A stretch of DNA of 64,000 bases from the NCBI RefSeq assembly GCF_017094465.1, contig NZ_CP064791.1, positions 2,418,001 through 2,482,000 on the forward strand, given 5' to 3'. Shown one piece after another: positions 17,601 through 24,899 of the stretch (position 1 is its first letter; each line of letters opens with the position of its first letter). The stretch is from Halapricum desulfuricans (GTDB taxonomy: Archaea > Halobacteriota > Halobacteria > Halobacteriales > Haloarculaceae). The translations under genes and the position numbers were made by a program. Under the pieces are notes generated by a model. That model ran no database searches and was not told where the DNA came from. It saw only the letters and a program-made list of their open reading frames with translations.

Positions 17601-19427
17601 GCCGTTGATCTCGATCCGGTCGAACGACCCGTTAGGCGTGATAGCCTGGTTGGTCTCGTTGCGGAGCTCGAAGGACGGACGGTAAACCGTCATCCCGTCG
17701 AGATCCTGGAAGCTGTCGTTACCGAAGCGCTCGTTGTTGCTGATCCGGTCGCCGGTGGAGTCAGCGAGCGGGAGCACTTCGACAACAGCCGGACCGTCGT
17801 CGGTCAGGATGTCGGTGTAGGTGCCACCGAATCCAGTCTCGTTAGTGAAGCTGGGGTTGGCGGTCTGGGGCTCTTCGACACGCTCGTCGATGATGTTTAC
17901 CGGGTCGGCACCGCCGAGAGGGATGGACTCACTCGCCGTGTAGTCCGGCTCGGACGGTGAGGCAGCCGCGTCGTCCATCTGCTCGAGACCTTCGTAGGTC
18001 TCGCTGCCGTTCTGCAGTTCGAGCGTCGCGGTGACATCAGCACCCTCTGCGGGCGTCGCGTTGAACGACGCTGCACCGGTGCTGTCCGTCTTGACGCGGA
18101 TCCAGTCGATTTCGCCGTCTGTAACAGAGTCGTTGGCGAGGATGCCATCCTGAGCGTCATCGAAGGAATCCGCAAGGAACGGTCCAGTGACGTTGATGTA
18201 TCCGCGGACGTGGCTCTCGTTGGACGTGTTCGAAGCCTCAACGTACTGGTCAGTCACCAGCGGGAAGCCGTTCTCCGAGTCGTTCAGCTGGATGTTGTAC
18301 GTTTCTTCGAAGGTCGCCAGGTTTTCGCCCTCAGCCGAGAACTGCAGGTCGGCCTGCTGGGCGTCAACGACGATGTCCTGGTAGCCGATGAACGCGCCCT
18401 CGTTCGTGCCGAGGTTCCACGTTCCGGCGTCGTTCAGTTCGAGCGTGAACCCGAAGGAACCGTCACTCGCTGACGTCGTGGTCTTCTGGGTCGAACCCGT
18501 CGGGTCCTCGACGCGCAGCGCGTAGCTGCCGAGGCCGCCGTCGGCGTTCGCGACTGAGCCATTAACGACGTCGACGGTCTGACCGTAGACCGGGTCAGTT
18601 TCCGTGCCGTCCTGATCGACGACGTCACCGCTGACTTCCAGTCGGGTGTCGATCTGAGCACTACCGTTGTGCAGGTAGTCAGTGTCAGTGGTCGTGTTGG
18701 TTCCCGCGTAACTCTCCGCCACATAGGCGACGTAGCTCGGCTGTGCGTCGACGCCGACCTCCGCGTCGTCAGTGGGGTAGTCGTTCTGGAAGTCGGTCGC
18801 AACCTCGTCGAAGGTGCGGACGACCTGGAACAGACCGCTTCCCGTGTCCGAGGACGCGACGACAGACACAGTGCTGTTAGCGTCCTGGTCCGAGATGTTC
18901 GAGTCGTAGGCGAGTCGGTAGTCGACGGTGTGATCGTCGACGAGGTCACCGGGGTACTCGTAAATCATACCCTCGATGGTCGAGGTCTCGCCCTGGAGGA
19001 CGGTATCGTCCTCAAGCTGGACATCATAGTTCGAGGTGTTGTAAGTCTCTTCCATCTGGCTGTCATTCGCGCCAGAGACAACGACCTTGCTGGAACCATT
19101 ATAGGTCTTCCCAGCGGTCAGCTCGACCTGAATCTCGCCAACAGCGTTGTTCAGATCGTTTGTGCCGTTATCAGTTACCTCGATTGTCTGTTTCACTTCA
19201 CCATCGACATAGTTCTCGACGGTGACCGTTTCGCCGTTGCCCACAGTGATATTCACTGTGAACGAGTCGCCAACAGTATCCTGGTCTGCGATGGGATCAA
19301 CAGCAGTAACGTCGGCTGCTGCTCCACCCGTGAACGCAATACCCATCGCGAATGCCGATCCGACCATCAGCACTGCGAGGAATATCGCGCGCAGTTTCTC
19401 ACCAGGAGTTGTATTGTGTCCTGTCAT
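14601..19427 (-). CDS. S-layer-type surface glycoprotein with PGF-CTERM-like anchor
   Basis: 1608 residues. A Sec signal peptide (about 1-38, ending FTGGAAAD) is followed by a long beta-rich, strongly acidic ectodomain with many N-x-S/T sequons. Near the end comes a DUF7282-like domain (from VDFRQQQSSTGDVVTV to about residue 1535). The tail is a Thr-rich O-glycosylation stalk, the sorting motif DGPGFG, a hydrophobic helix and RRNN, as in archaeosortase A substrates that are clipped and lipid-anchored. Known haloarchaeal S-layer proteins are about 800-1000 residues, so this one is unusually long. It could be the main S-layer subunit or a giant surface paralog; the long promoter region and terminator favour high expression. 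Confidence 0.85.
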   Translation of the reverse strand: MTGHNTTPGEKLRAIFLAVLMVGSAFAMGIAFTGGAAADVTAVDPIADQDTVGDSFTVNITVGNGETVTVENYVDGEVKQTIEVTDNGTNDLNNAVGEIQVELTAGKTYNGSSKVVVSGANDSQMEETYNTSNYDVQLEDDTVLQGETSTIEGMIYEYPGDLVDDHTVDYRLAYDSNISDQDANSTVSVVASSDTGSGLFQVVRTFDEVATDFQNDYPTDDAEVGVDAQPSYVAYVAESYAGTNTTTDTDYLHNGSAQIDTRLEVSGDVVDQDGTETDPVYGQTVDVVNGSVANADGGLGSYALRVEDPTGSTQKTTTSASDGSFGFTLELNDAGTWNLGTNEGAFIGYQDIVVDAQQADLQFSAEGENLATFEETYNIQLNDSENGFPLVTDQYVEASNTSNESHVRGYINVTGPFLADSFDDAQDGILANDSVTDGEIDWIRVKTDSTGAASFNATPAEGADVTATLELQNGSETYEGLEQMDDAAASPSEPDYTASESIPLGGADPVNIIDERVEEPQTANPSFTNETGFGGTYTDILTDDGPAVVEVLPLADSTGDRISNNERFGNDSFQDLDGMTVYRPSFELRNETNQAITPNGSFDRIEINGAEINATVYANDTGALKVDAQNGNVLDANYTDVDTDGNLEYAFLIRPTATDEADEQITHEIYVQGEDPVTLPLDASGLEIEEFLIDGNETDEILGDQNVDLTSVVNAPYDNFAPVNNGLVRLTQSGHALDTETDGRTSNINDGEYVFENISLGPRGIDDNSDGLAENISQLTFTAYQYADQNPHDNALEQQEVDHAAVRTVDLAADDTLQVEYLPEQTSTYSGFQDTGDGEQFTLTKGVEYEQIAFELTTADGEPVNLTEGIGNTSVSLNTLANASLDGEPFVEIVGPDGNSHGVYFNESASDPANGTYVIDDIQNSTYVDSANNDVASPGDVFGFNNSANDVDTFQLGITTPDASYMTDEETGYFDAANPNIDTEIIGVNESDVNHDLADNFTSVEGVETMTIGIDRWYRVEGQVTDALGTPINGTVLDDTNLTLIDSGVGDATVEFLSTGNNSAAGSTVTLNNETGLVMFDIKPNESDANGEYLSRYSLEAYTDASAFTPGSNGPVGEWDDTPEGQLPRVEVYDQSGAMLPTAEDTGNMILANDVTQTLRVEAFPADDGDLPVPSLSFAIDTASDPVAETTINTDTSLINDTDTLVSDNPAPYPNVPYEVGQVGYLTVTPTGTGDGIIALRSGNASGPITKTIDNEDITFDVLRSNKQVNLALGSEAVTPGSTLNVTVTRESNGEPLNLASIALSDTNGNVIGSFTTNENGVATIEIASDAELGTYTLETRPAGFEPMTQSFQVESDAQLDEDLELYAADGQVISGTSTSDAGTTVTIELSGPGLVQTVDATVQDDGTFAGEFDLSDLSAGDEVTATIDDDSQTYTVQEPQIATVDFRQQQSSTGDVVTVAEAYLPEGGFVVIHNADGDVIGSSDYIAPGTVEDVDVLLDTTLSAGDNQVTAMAHQDDNDNQTFDFPGADAPYTNADGDAVTDSATVRVPDSAVSTPTDTPTTTTTTTTDEPADTTTDEGDGDGPGFGIAVALVALLGAALLAVRRNN

Positions 19428-19680
19428 GATTGGGTATAGGGTGTGTTACTGCCGCGCACATACGTGCGGGAATCCGATCCGCCTGTAAGAGTTCGTATCA
19501 TTGCGTTTACCAGCCTCAGTTATGGCTACGTCAGAAACAATCCGATGGCGTCGTTAAATACTTTGTGTCCTCGATTGAACGCCAATTACGGATTTCGTAT
19601 ATATCTTTGCACATCCAGATGCCGGCAAAAACACAGTTTCAGGCACATATAACACACAGATCGGCTAATAGGCTGCCGGC
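19428..19680 (-). promoter_or_regulatory. promoter and leader region of the S-layer gene
   Basis: Minus-strand candidates are TATTTAACGA at 19551-19560 and GATATATACG at 19597-19606, giving leaders of roughly 100-150 nt. A small hairpin (CGCAC-ATAC-GTGCG, 19455-19468) lies within the leader. No Shine-Dalgarno sequence is seen next to the ATG at 19427. The region is AT-richer than its surroundings. The remaining 19681-19855 contains nothing I can support. Confidence 0.5.
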
Positions 19681-19855
19681 ACATGATAGAAATATGACTG
19701 AGAAAATCGGGCCGCGTCAGACGCTCGTGTGACGTGGTACCACTCGACAGGAGACGGCCGTACAGCGCGTGAGAGGGTGGATTCGCGACTCACGCACGCG
19801 AGCAGACGCGACCGCGCAGAGATTGTATCTATTTGAGGAGAGTTCGTAGAGAGTC

Positions 19856-19935
19856 ATACTGGTGGCTATACCATTTCGAAATGATCTGGCACGCCGTCGT
19901 GCCAGATATCTGTACGAACGTATTGCCACCAGTAT
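19856..19935. repeat. nested 80-bp palindrome upstream of the DUF433/DUF5615-like pair
   Basis: The outer arms ATACTGGTGGC (19856-19866) and GCCACCAGTAT (19925-19935) are perfect inverted copies. Centred inside is ATCTGGCACG-CCGT-CGTGCCAGAT (19884-19907), also perfect. It ends 43 bp before the antitoxin ATG. It could be a double operator or the remnant of a MITE-like miniature element. Confidence 0.6.
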
Positions 19936-19978
19936 CAGCCCGCACATTGAAATAGCACACAAACCAACTAGACAGCAG

Positions 19979-20266
19979 ATGTCCACACAGACTGCTCGCA
20001 TCGCCAAGGACCTGCTCGATGAACCCCACATCGAGGGTCGCCGAATCCCTGTCCTCACGATCGCCGAGCGGGTCGAGGGGCGAGGATTAGAGCCGAAAAC
20101 CGTCGCCGATCGGTATGATCTCGACGTCACCGAAGTGTATGCCGCGCTCTTGTACTACCACGAGCATCCCCGAGCGTTCGAGGAACTGCGACGCGAGCGT
20201 GACGAACTGATGGACGAAATCGAGGCCGATATCAACCGGCCTGAAGGTGTATCGCCGCCAAACTGA
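19979..20266 (+). CDS. DUF433-family antitoxin-like protein
   Basis: 95 residues. IEGRRIPVLTIAERVEGRG and ADRYDLDVTEVYAALLYYHE are the signature of DUF433 (VapB-like, helix-turn-helix) proteins, which are commonly paired with DUF5615 toxins. The C-terminal helix is charged (RRERDELMDEIEADI), suitable for toxin binding. Start at ATG 19979, where similarity to the family starts. The partner gene follows after 2 nt. Confidence 0.8.
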   Translation: MSTQTARIAKDLLDEPHIEGRRIPVLTIAERVEGRGLEPKTVADRYDLDVTEVYAALLYYHEHPRAFEELRRERDELMDEIEADINRPEGVSPPN

Positions 20267-20268
20267 CG

Positions 20269-20616
20269 ATGCGCTGGGCCTTTTTCGTCGACTCCAACCT
20301 GGAGGCACGAGTCGCTGAATTGCTCCAAAAAGAGGGGTATCGGGCCGAACATTCCGACCGGACGCTTGACCCGGATGCAGACGACGTCGACGACATTCTC
20401 CCGTACGTTCGCGAGGAAGAACTCATCGTCATCACGTCCGATGTGAAGAACTTCGCCCGGTTCGATGAATCCCGGCACGAAGGAGTCTTCTTTCTCAACA
20501 ACCAGCGCGAATCTGCCTACACGATTGCGAACGCTATACTCGACATCGTCGACGCCTACGGCAGCCCGGACGAGATGAACGGCAAAAGGGAGAACCTCGA
20601 TAAGTGGATTCGATAG
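20269..20616 (+). CDS. DUF5615-like PIN-fold toxin
   Basis: 115 residues. FFVDSNLEARVAELLQKEGY gives the first acidic residue of a PIN-like core, DDILPYVREEELIVITSDVK gives the later Asp, and FFLNNQRESAY follows. This is the layout of DUF5615/Mut7-C-type nucleases linked to DUF433 antitoxins. Cytoplasmic ribonuclease activity is inferred from family. Close spacing (2 nt) indicates co-translation with the antitoxin. Confidence 0.75.
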   Translation: MRWAFFVDSNLEARVAELLQKEGYRAEHSDRTLDPDADDVDDILPYVREEELIVITSDVKNFARFDESRHEGVFFLNNQRESAYTIANAILDIVDAYGSPDEMNGKRENLDKWIR

Positions 20617-20651
20617 CGCCCACTGCTGTGAGGAGAGTCGGGAGTCCGCCG

Positions 20652-21083
20652 CTATGCTTCGAAGGGGTCGTCAGCCGTCGTAAGACGGGTGATCTCGGGT
20701 ACACTGTCGAATCCGTCATCGAAGCTATAGAGGTATTCGACATCCTCGCGTCGCATCGCTGCGACGATGACTGCATCGGTCAACGAGAGTGCCTCGTACC
20801 GACGAAACAGCGATCGACCGGTGCTGAAATCGGACTTTGACGTCCAGAGGACGGTGAACCCACTACTTTCGACGAGCGCGTCGAGCGTTTCGGTGGCGGC
20901 GTCGTGGCCGGCTCGCGCCTGGAGGTAATTGAGGACCTCCGTGAGCACGTCAGTGAGGACGTACGCCGTCGGTAGCTGGCCCTGATCGATGGCCGTCGAG
21001 ATAGATCGCCCTCGCTCGTGGTGCTGATCGCGAGCGAGACGGGCTGCGATGAGGACGTTCGCGTCCACGACAGTTCGGGCCAT
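20652..21083 (-). CDS. VapC-type PIN-domain toxin (second vapBC)
   Basis: 143 residues starting MARTVVDANVLIAARLARDQ. The acidic set Asp7, Glu in LTDVLTEVLNYL, Asp in LSLTDAVIVAAM and Asp in YLYSFDDGFDSV fits an intact PIN ribonuclease active site. Its start codon and the antitoxin's stop share a base (TGATG). It converges on the DUF5615-like gene with 35 bp between stops. Confidence 0.87.
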   Translation of the reverse strand: MARTVVDANVLIAARLARDQHHERGRSISTAIDQGQLPTAYVLTDVLTEVLNYLQARAGHDAATETLDALVESSGFTVLWTSKSDFSTGRSLFRRYEALSLTDAVIVAAMRREDVEYLYSFDDGFDSVPEITRLTTADDPFEA

Positions 21084-21331
21084 CAGAAATCCCCGAGAAC
21101 GAGATCGTGATCGTCCGCTGCATCGGTCGGTTCACCGATATCGATGGCATCGAGCTTGAAAAACGCGCCGTACTGTTGTTTGACGAGCTCGACCGAAAGT
21201 GCGCCGTCCTCGTCGACGCGCCAACGGAGCTTGTCACCCGCCTCGACGCCCGCTTCCCGCCGGACCGCGGCCGGGACCGTAACCGAATAGCTTTCGTTGA
21301 CGGCCGTTTCGTCCTCGATCTCGTGGGACAT
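21083..21331 (-). CDS. AbrB/SpoVT-type antitoxin (second VapB)
   Basis: 82 residues: ESYSVTVPAAVRREAGVEAG then DKLRWRVDEDGALSVELVKQ is the AbrB swapped-hairpin fold. ATG 21331 is chosen over 21373 since the extra residues (MEANYLCTCGVHSA) lie outside the domain. Two AATTTGCC repeats upstream may be its operator. Sequence is distinct from the first VapB (12799-13077). Confidence 0.82.
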   Translation of the reverse strand: MSHEIEDETAVNESYSVTVPAAVRREAGVEAGDKLRWRVDEDGALSVELVKQQYGAFFKLDAIDIGEPTDAADDHDLVLGDF

Positions 21332-21360
21332 AGCCGAATGTACGCCGCACGTGCACAAGT

Positions 21361-21380
21361 AATTTGCCTCCAAATTTGCC
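21361..21380 (-). promoter_or_regulatory. direct repeats upstream of the second vapBC
   Basis: AATTTGCC occurs at 21361-21368 and 21373-21380, starts 12 bp apart, about 30 bp upstream of the antitoxin ATG, where a TATA element would sit. A role in autoregulation is inferred. Confidence 0.35.
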
Positions 21381-21466
21381 GGGATCTGGGGGCAACCTGC
21401 GGGTACCGGCCTGAGACAATCTCACGACAGCGTAGCTACCAGCCGAACATAGCGATTACCGGACCA

Positions 21467-22684
21467 CTACGACTCGTCCTCGTCGGGATCGTCCGCCGTC
21501 TCGGCGTGATCGCCCGTCTCGCCCGCCTCGATTGCGTCGTCGGTCTGCGTTTCGACATCCCCACGCCCGCCGGCTCCGCCCGAGGCCGCAAGCGGATCGT
21601 CACCCCGTGGCAGCGAGGGCGGATCGTAGCTGTAGACGGTCCCGTCCGCGACGACCAGATACCGGTCGGCAGGCGTTTCCAGTACCCGTCGGTCGGTGTC
21701 GATCGCCAGGTCGACGAGCCCGCCGAGCGTCGCTGTCTCGATCCGGTCGTCGGCGTCGGCGAGTCGGGCCGGGGGCGTGTCGACCGCGGTGATCCACTCG
21801 TCGAACTCGCGGCGGTCCGAGCGGTAGTCGAGATACGCCCGCTCGCGGTCGCCCACGTCGAGCCAGCCCCGGCGGTGGGACACGGCGACCCCGAGCAGAC
21901 CGCCGAGACCGACGATTGCGAGCAGCGGCCCGCCGTAGGACCGAAGCGGCCCCGTCGTCACCGGTACGGTCCGTTCCGTGAGGACCGTCCGCTCGCCGCT
22001 TTGCACGTCCGGGCCGCTGTCGTTGACGCGATAGACGCCGTCTTCGATGGTGAAGGGGAGCCGATAGGACCGGGTGGTCTCGACGGGCTCGCCGTTACGG
22101 CGGCCGTCGAGTGCCACCGTCGTCTCGAAGAACGTCTCCGTGGTACCGACGGTCGCGCCCAGCTCCGACCGGATCTCCTCGACCGTCGTCTCGACGGCCG
22201 TCACGTTCTGCTCGAAGCCCATCCGAAGCGTCTCGCCGGGTGCGAGCGTCCGCTCGGTGCGGTCGAGGGGCTCCGTGACACGCCACTGTTCGGTCCCGTC
22301 GTCGGTGACCGAGCGTACGACCAGCGCCGTCGACGCGTTCGCCGTGAGCGAGCCGTTCGAGGCCGCGTAGTCGTAGGTGAACGTCCCCTCGAGCGTCGGC
22401 GCGATCCGCTGGAAGTACTGCGTTCGGTTGGTGAGCGTCTCGCCCGCATCGAAGACCCGCGTGTCCTCGACGACCGTCGCCTCGTGGGCGAACTGTCCGG
22501 TCGCATTCCAGGTGACGACCTGTTCGGTCGTCGTCTCAGTTCGTTCGTCCGGTCCGGTGTGTGCGTCGTACGCGACGCCCCCGCCGACGACGACCAACAC
22601 CGCGAGCGCCAGCACGACGACGCCGAGATATCGGTCGACGGCAGCGCGGACGCGGAGTCCCCGAGATCCCATCACGTTGACCAT
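21467..22684 (-). CDS. DUF5305 membrane protein
   Basis: 405 residues. A short basic N-terminus and TM helix (about 20-43) lead to an extracellular beta domain (about 45-250; FAHEATVVEDTRVFDAGETL, TRSYRLPFTIEDGVYRV). A second TM helix (about 250-270) precedes a cytoplasmic part that ends in an acidic, Asp/Glu-rich tail. DUF5305 proteins are regularly found beside SipW-type signal peptidases in Halobacteria, as here. No enzyme motif is visible; a role in assembling or anchoring secreted proteins is inferred. It is the last gene of the minus-strand series. Confidence 0.8.
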   Translation of the reverse strand: MVNVMGSRGLRVRAAVDRYLGVVVLALAVLVVVGGGVAYDAHTGPDERTETTTEQVVTWNATGQFAHEATVVEDTRVFDAGETLTNRTQYFQRIAPTLEGTFTYDYAASNGSLTANASTALVVRSVTDDGTEQWRVTEPLDRTERTLAPGETLRMGFEQNVTAVETTVEEIRSELGATVGTTETFFETTVALDGRRNGEPVETTRSYRLPFTIEDGVYRVNDSGPDVQSGERTVLTERTVPVTTGPLRSYGGPLLAIVGLGGLLGVAVSHRRGWLDVGDRERAYLDYRSDRREFDEWITAVDTPPARLADADDRIETATLGGLVDLAIDTDRRVLETPADRYLVVADGTVYSYDPPSLPRGDDPLAASGGAGGRGDVETQTDDAIEAGETGDHAETADDPDEDES

Positions 22685-22729
22685 TCAACGGCCCGATATT
22701 AATACTGTCGCCGGGTGGCCCCGCTGGCG

Positions 22730-23875
22730 CTATCGCAATCGGGCGAGCAACCGGTCGACCGCGGTCGGTCCGTCCCTGTCACGCCGGCGGACCCGCCCGG
22801 ACCCGACGAGCGCGATCCCGACCACGTAGAAGGGCACCCCGATCAGGGCGTCGATGACGACGATCGGGAGCCAGGGATGGAGCTCGTACAGCGTCCGGAC
22901 GTGCGGTTCGGGGAGCACGCCGAGATACCGATATTCCGTGAGGAAGAGTCTATACGTCCCGGTCTCCGGCGGTGCGGTGAGCGTCAGCGTCCCGTTCCGA
23001 ACGTCGTTGCCCGCAAGCGTGAACGACGCCGGCCGCATGTCGACGTTCTCACCCCCCTCCTCGAAGTAGACGTACACCGGCACCTGACCGCCGTTGCCGA
23101 CGGTGTACTGCAGCGTCTCGTTGGTTCCCTGCTGGATCACGTCGGACCGCTCGGACTCGAACTCGGCGCTGACGATCTCGAACGACTGCGGTCCGGCGGG
23201 AGCGACCATCGCCGCCGTCGCGGCCAGCACGAGCGACGCGGCCATCACCCCGACGAGCAATCGCGCGCTGAGGCCACGGTCTCGGCCGCGGCTGCGATCC
23301 CGGCGACGGTCGTTGCTGAACCACACGTCAGCCGCGTACAGCACGACCGTCAACCCGAAGATGAGATACGCGAGCCCCTGGGTCCCCAGCAGCGACCGAG
23401 TGCCCAGAAGGCCAGCCAGCCGGAGCTGTGCGGCCTGGACGACCGATTGCACGCCCTCGGCGAACGTCCCGAGATAGGGAATCGTCACCGGTTCGCCGCC
23501 GACCTGCCAGGCCACGGCGACGATCTGTTCGCGTTTGACCGGCGGCTCCCCGCTGTCCTGGTCGGTGAACGGGTTGGCGTCCCCTCGCGTGACGTAGCCG
23601 CGGTCGGTCTCCTCGACGATCCGGTGAGTCGTGAGGCCACCGCCCTGGATCTCCTCGGCCTCGAACACGACGATATCGCCCTCCTCGATCGGACCCGCGG
23701 CCTCCGCCGGGATCGCGACGAAGCCGTCGCCGGCGGCGATCGTCGGCTCCATGCTGCCCGTGGTGACGTAACTCAGCAGGACCGGCTGGCCGAGCAACTG
23801 ACCGGCGACGAGCGCGAGGAGCACGAGGGCGATCACCGCCCCCGCGGCCTTCGTGACTGTCCCCCGCCAGTCCAT
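22730..23875 (-). CDS. SipW-type signal peptidase I with C-terminal ectodomain extension
   Basis: 381 residues. The S26B (archaeal/ER) Ser-His catalytic pair is seen: Ser in LLSYVTTGSMEPTI and His in GGLTTHRIVEE (the bacterial Lys position), with RGDANPFTDQDS as the conserved Asp box. Usual signal peptidases of this type are near 200 residues. Here a second TM (about 160-180) and third TM (about 198-218) are followed by a beta-rich domain (YTVGNGGQVPVYVYFEEGG) and a fourth TM near the C-terminus. SipW enzymes process TasA/camelysin-type secreted proteins, and the likely substrates are encoded just upstream at 24900-28867. Confidence 0.87.
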   Translation of the reverse strand: MDWRGTVTKAAGAVIALVLLALVAGQLLGQPVLLSYVTTGSMEPTIAAGDGFVAIPAEAAGPIEEGDIVVFEAEEIQGGGLTTHRIVEETDRGYVTRGDANPFTDQDSGEPPVKREQIVAVAWQVGGEPVTIPYLGTFAEGVQSVVQAAQLRLAGLLGTRSLLGTQGLAYLIFGLTVVLYAADVWFSNDRRRDRSRGRDRGLSARLLVGVMAASLVLAATAAMVAPAGPQSFEIVSAEFESERSDVIQQGTNETLQYTVGNGGQVPVYVYFEEGGENVDMRPASFTLAGNDVRNGTLTLTAPPETGTYRLFLTEYRYLGVLPEPHVRTLYELHPWLPIVVIDALIGVPFYVVGIALVGSGRVRRRDRDGPTAVDRLLARLR

Positions 23876-23915
23876 TGTCCGGTCTTTGTGGCCGTCGTGA
23901 TAAATAATCGATGGC

Positions 23916-24836
23916 TCACGCAACCGGATACGGCGCGCGCTGGAGGTGATGATAGAGATACGACGCGATGAACCCCAGCGCGTAGCCAACGACGTGAACG
24001 TAGAGGTTGAACACGCGGGTGCCGGAGACCGGGTCGGACGGAAACGTCGCGAACGGCACGGCAAGGAACAGCAGCAGCGCGCCAGCCGCCAGTTCGGCGT
24101 AGCCGGGTCTGTCGATCGCCGCCCGGAGCCGCGTGCGCGCGCTCGGATTCCCGTCGGCGATCCCGAGCGCGTACAGCGCCACGACCAACACGAGGAGGAC
24201 CAGCAACTCGGCGAGCGTCGCCGCGAGTACCCACGTGACCGGCGCCGGGACGCCGTCGACGGCGACCGTGACGGGGTTGGCCAGCACTGCCCGGAGCGTC
24301 TGAACGGTCACGAAAAAGAGCCCGGAGAAGAACAGCAAGGGCGCGCCGCTCGTCACGTCGCCCAGGTCCAGACGCGACTGTGCGTAGGCGGCAAGCGCGA
24401 GCGGCAGGGTCCCGTAGTAGACCATCACCACGCCGGAGAACCCGAACGCCACGCCGCGACGGACGACCGCGAGGTTGAGATACGACAGCAGCGGCGGACT
24501 CGCGACCAGCAGCGACGCGAAGACGATCAGAAACTCCCGGCGACGGTCGCTGGCGACGCTCAGCACGTACGTCGTCCCCGCGATGAGAGCGTACCCGACG
24601 ACGTTGAACAGGAGATGTGTCCGCTCGAAGTGGACAAACGGAGAGGCGGCCGCGGTCCGGGCTGTCGGTGACGCGTACCGGAACACGAACGCCTCGCGTG
24701 TCGCGGTCGGCAGGGCGTAGACCCCCAGCAAGGCGACCGGAACGACCGCCAGCAACAGCACGTCGACGGCGGACGCACGCCGTCGGACGGTCTGCCACAG
24801 TGGCCGCGGTGGGGGTTCGGAAGCGTTCGCGTCCAT
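23916..24836 (-). CDS. rhomboid-like intramembrane protease
   Basis: 306 residues, about seven hydrophobic segments. GFSG at 132-135 matches the GxSG motif (Ser134 nucleophile), and NLYVHVVGYALGF supplies His281 in the last core helix. An HF-E-x2-H-x3-N region (69-78) resembles the conserved HxxxN element of helix 2. Rhomboids cleave transmembrane segments or act, when inactive, as chaperones. Placement between the signal peptidase and its candidate substrates suggests a linked processing role, which is inference. Confidence 0.65.
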   Translation of the reverse strand: MDANASEPPPRPLWQTVRRRASAVDVLLLAVVPVALLGVYALPTATREAFVFRYASPTARTAAASPFVHFERTHLLFNVVGYALIAGTTYVLSVASDRRREFLIVFASLLVASPPLLSYLNLAVVRRGVAFGFSGVVMVYYGTLPLALAAYAQSRLDLGDVTSGAPLLFFSGLFFVTVQTLRAVLANPVTVAVDGVPAPVTWVLAATLAELLVLLVLVVALYALGIADGNPSARTRLRAAIDRPGYAELAAGALLLFLAVPFATFPSDPVSGTRVFNLYVHVVGYALGFIASYLYHHLQRAPYPVA

Positions 24837-24899
24837 CTCGTACGTGGCGTGCGGGGGAACGGTCCTATTCTTGACGGTCCGGGAAAGACGCCGACGGCG

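Noticed and set aside
21107-22702. 531-codon plus-strand frame
   Set aside because: Antisense to the DUF5305 and antitoxin genes; composition is not that of a haloarchaeal protein.
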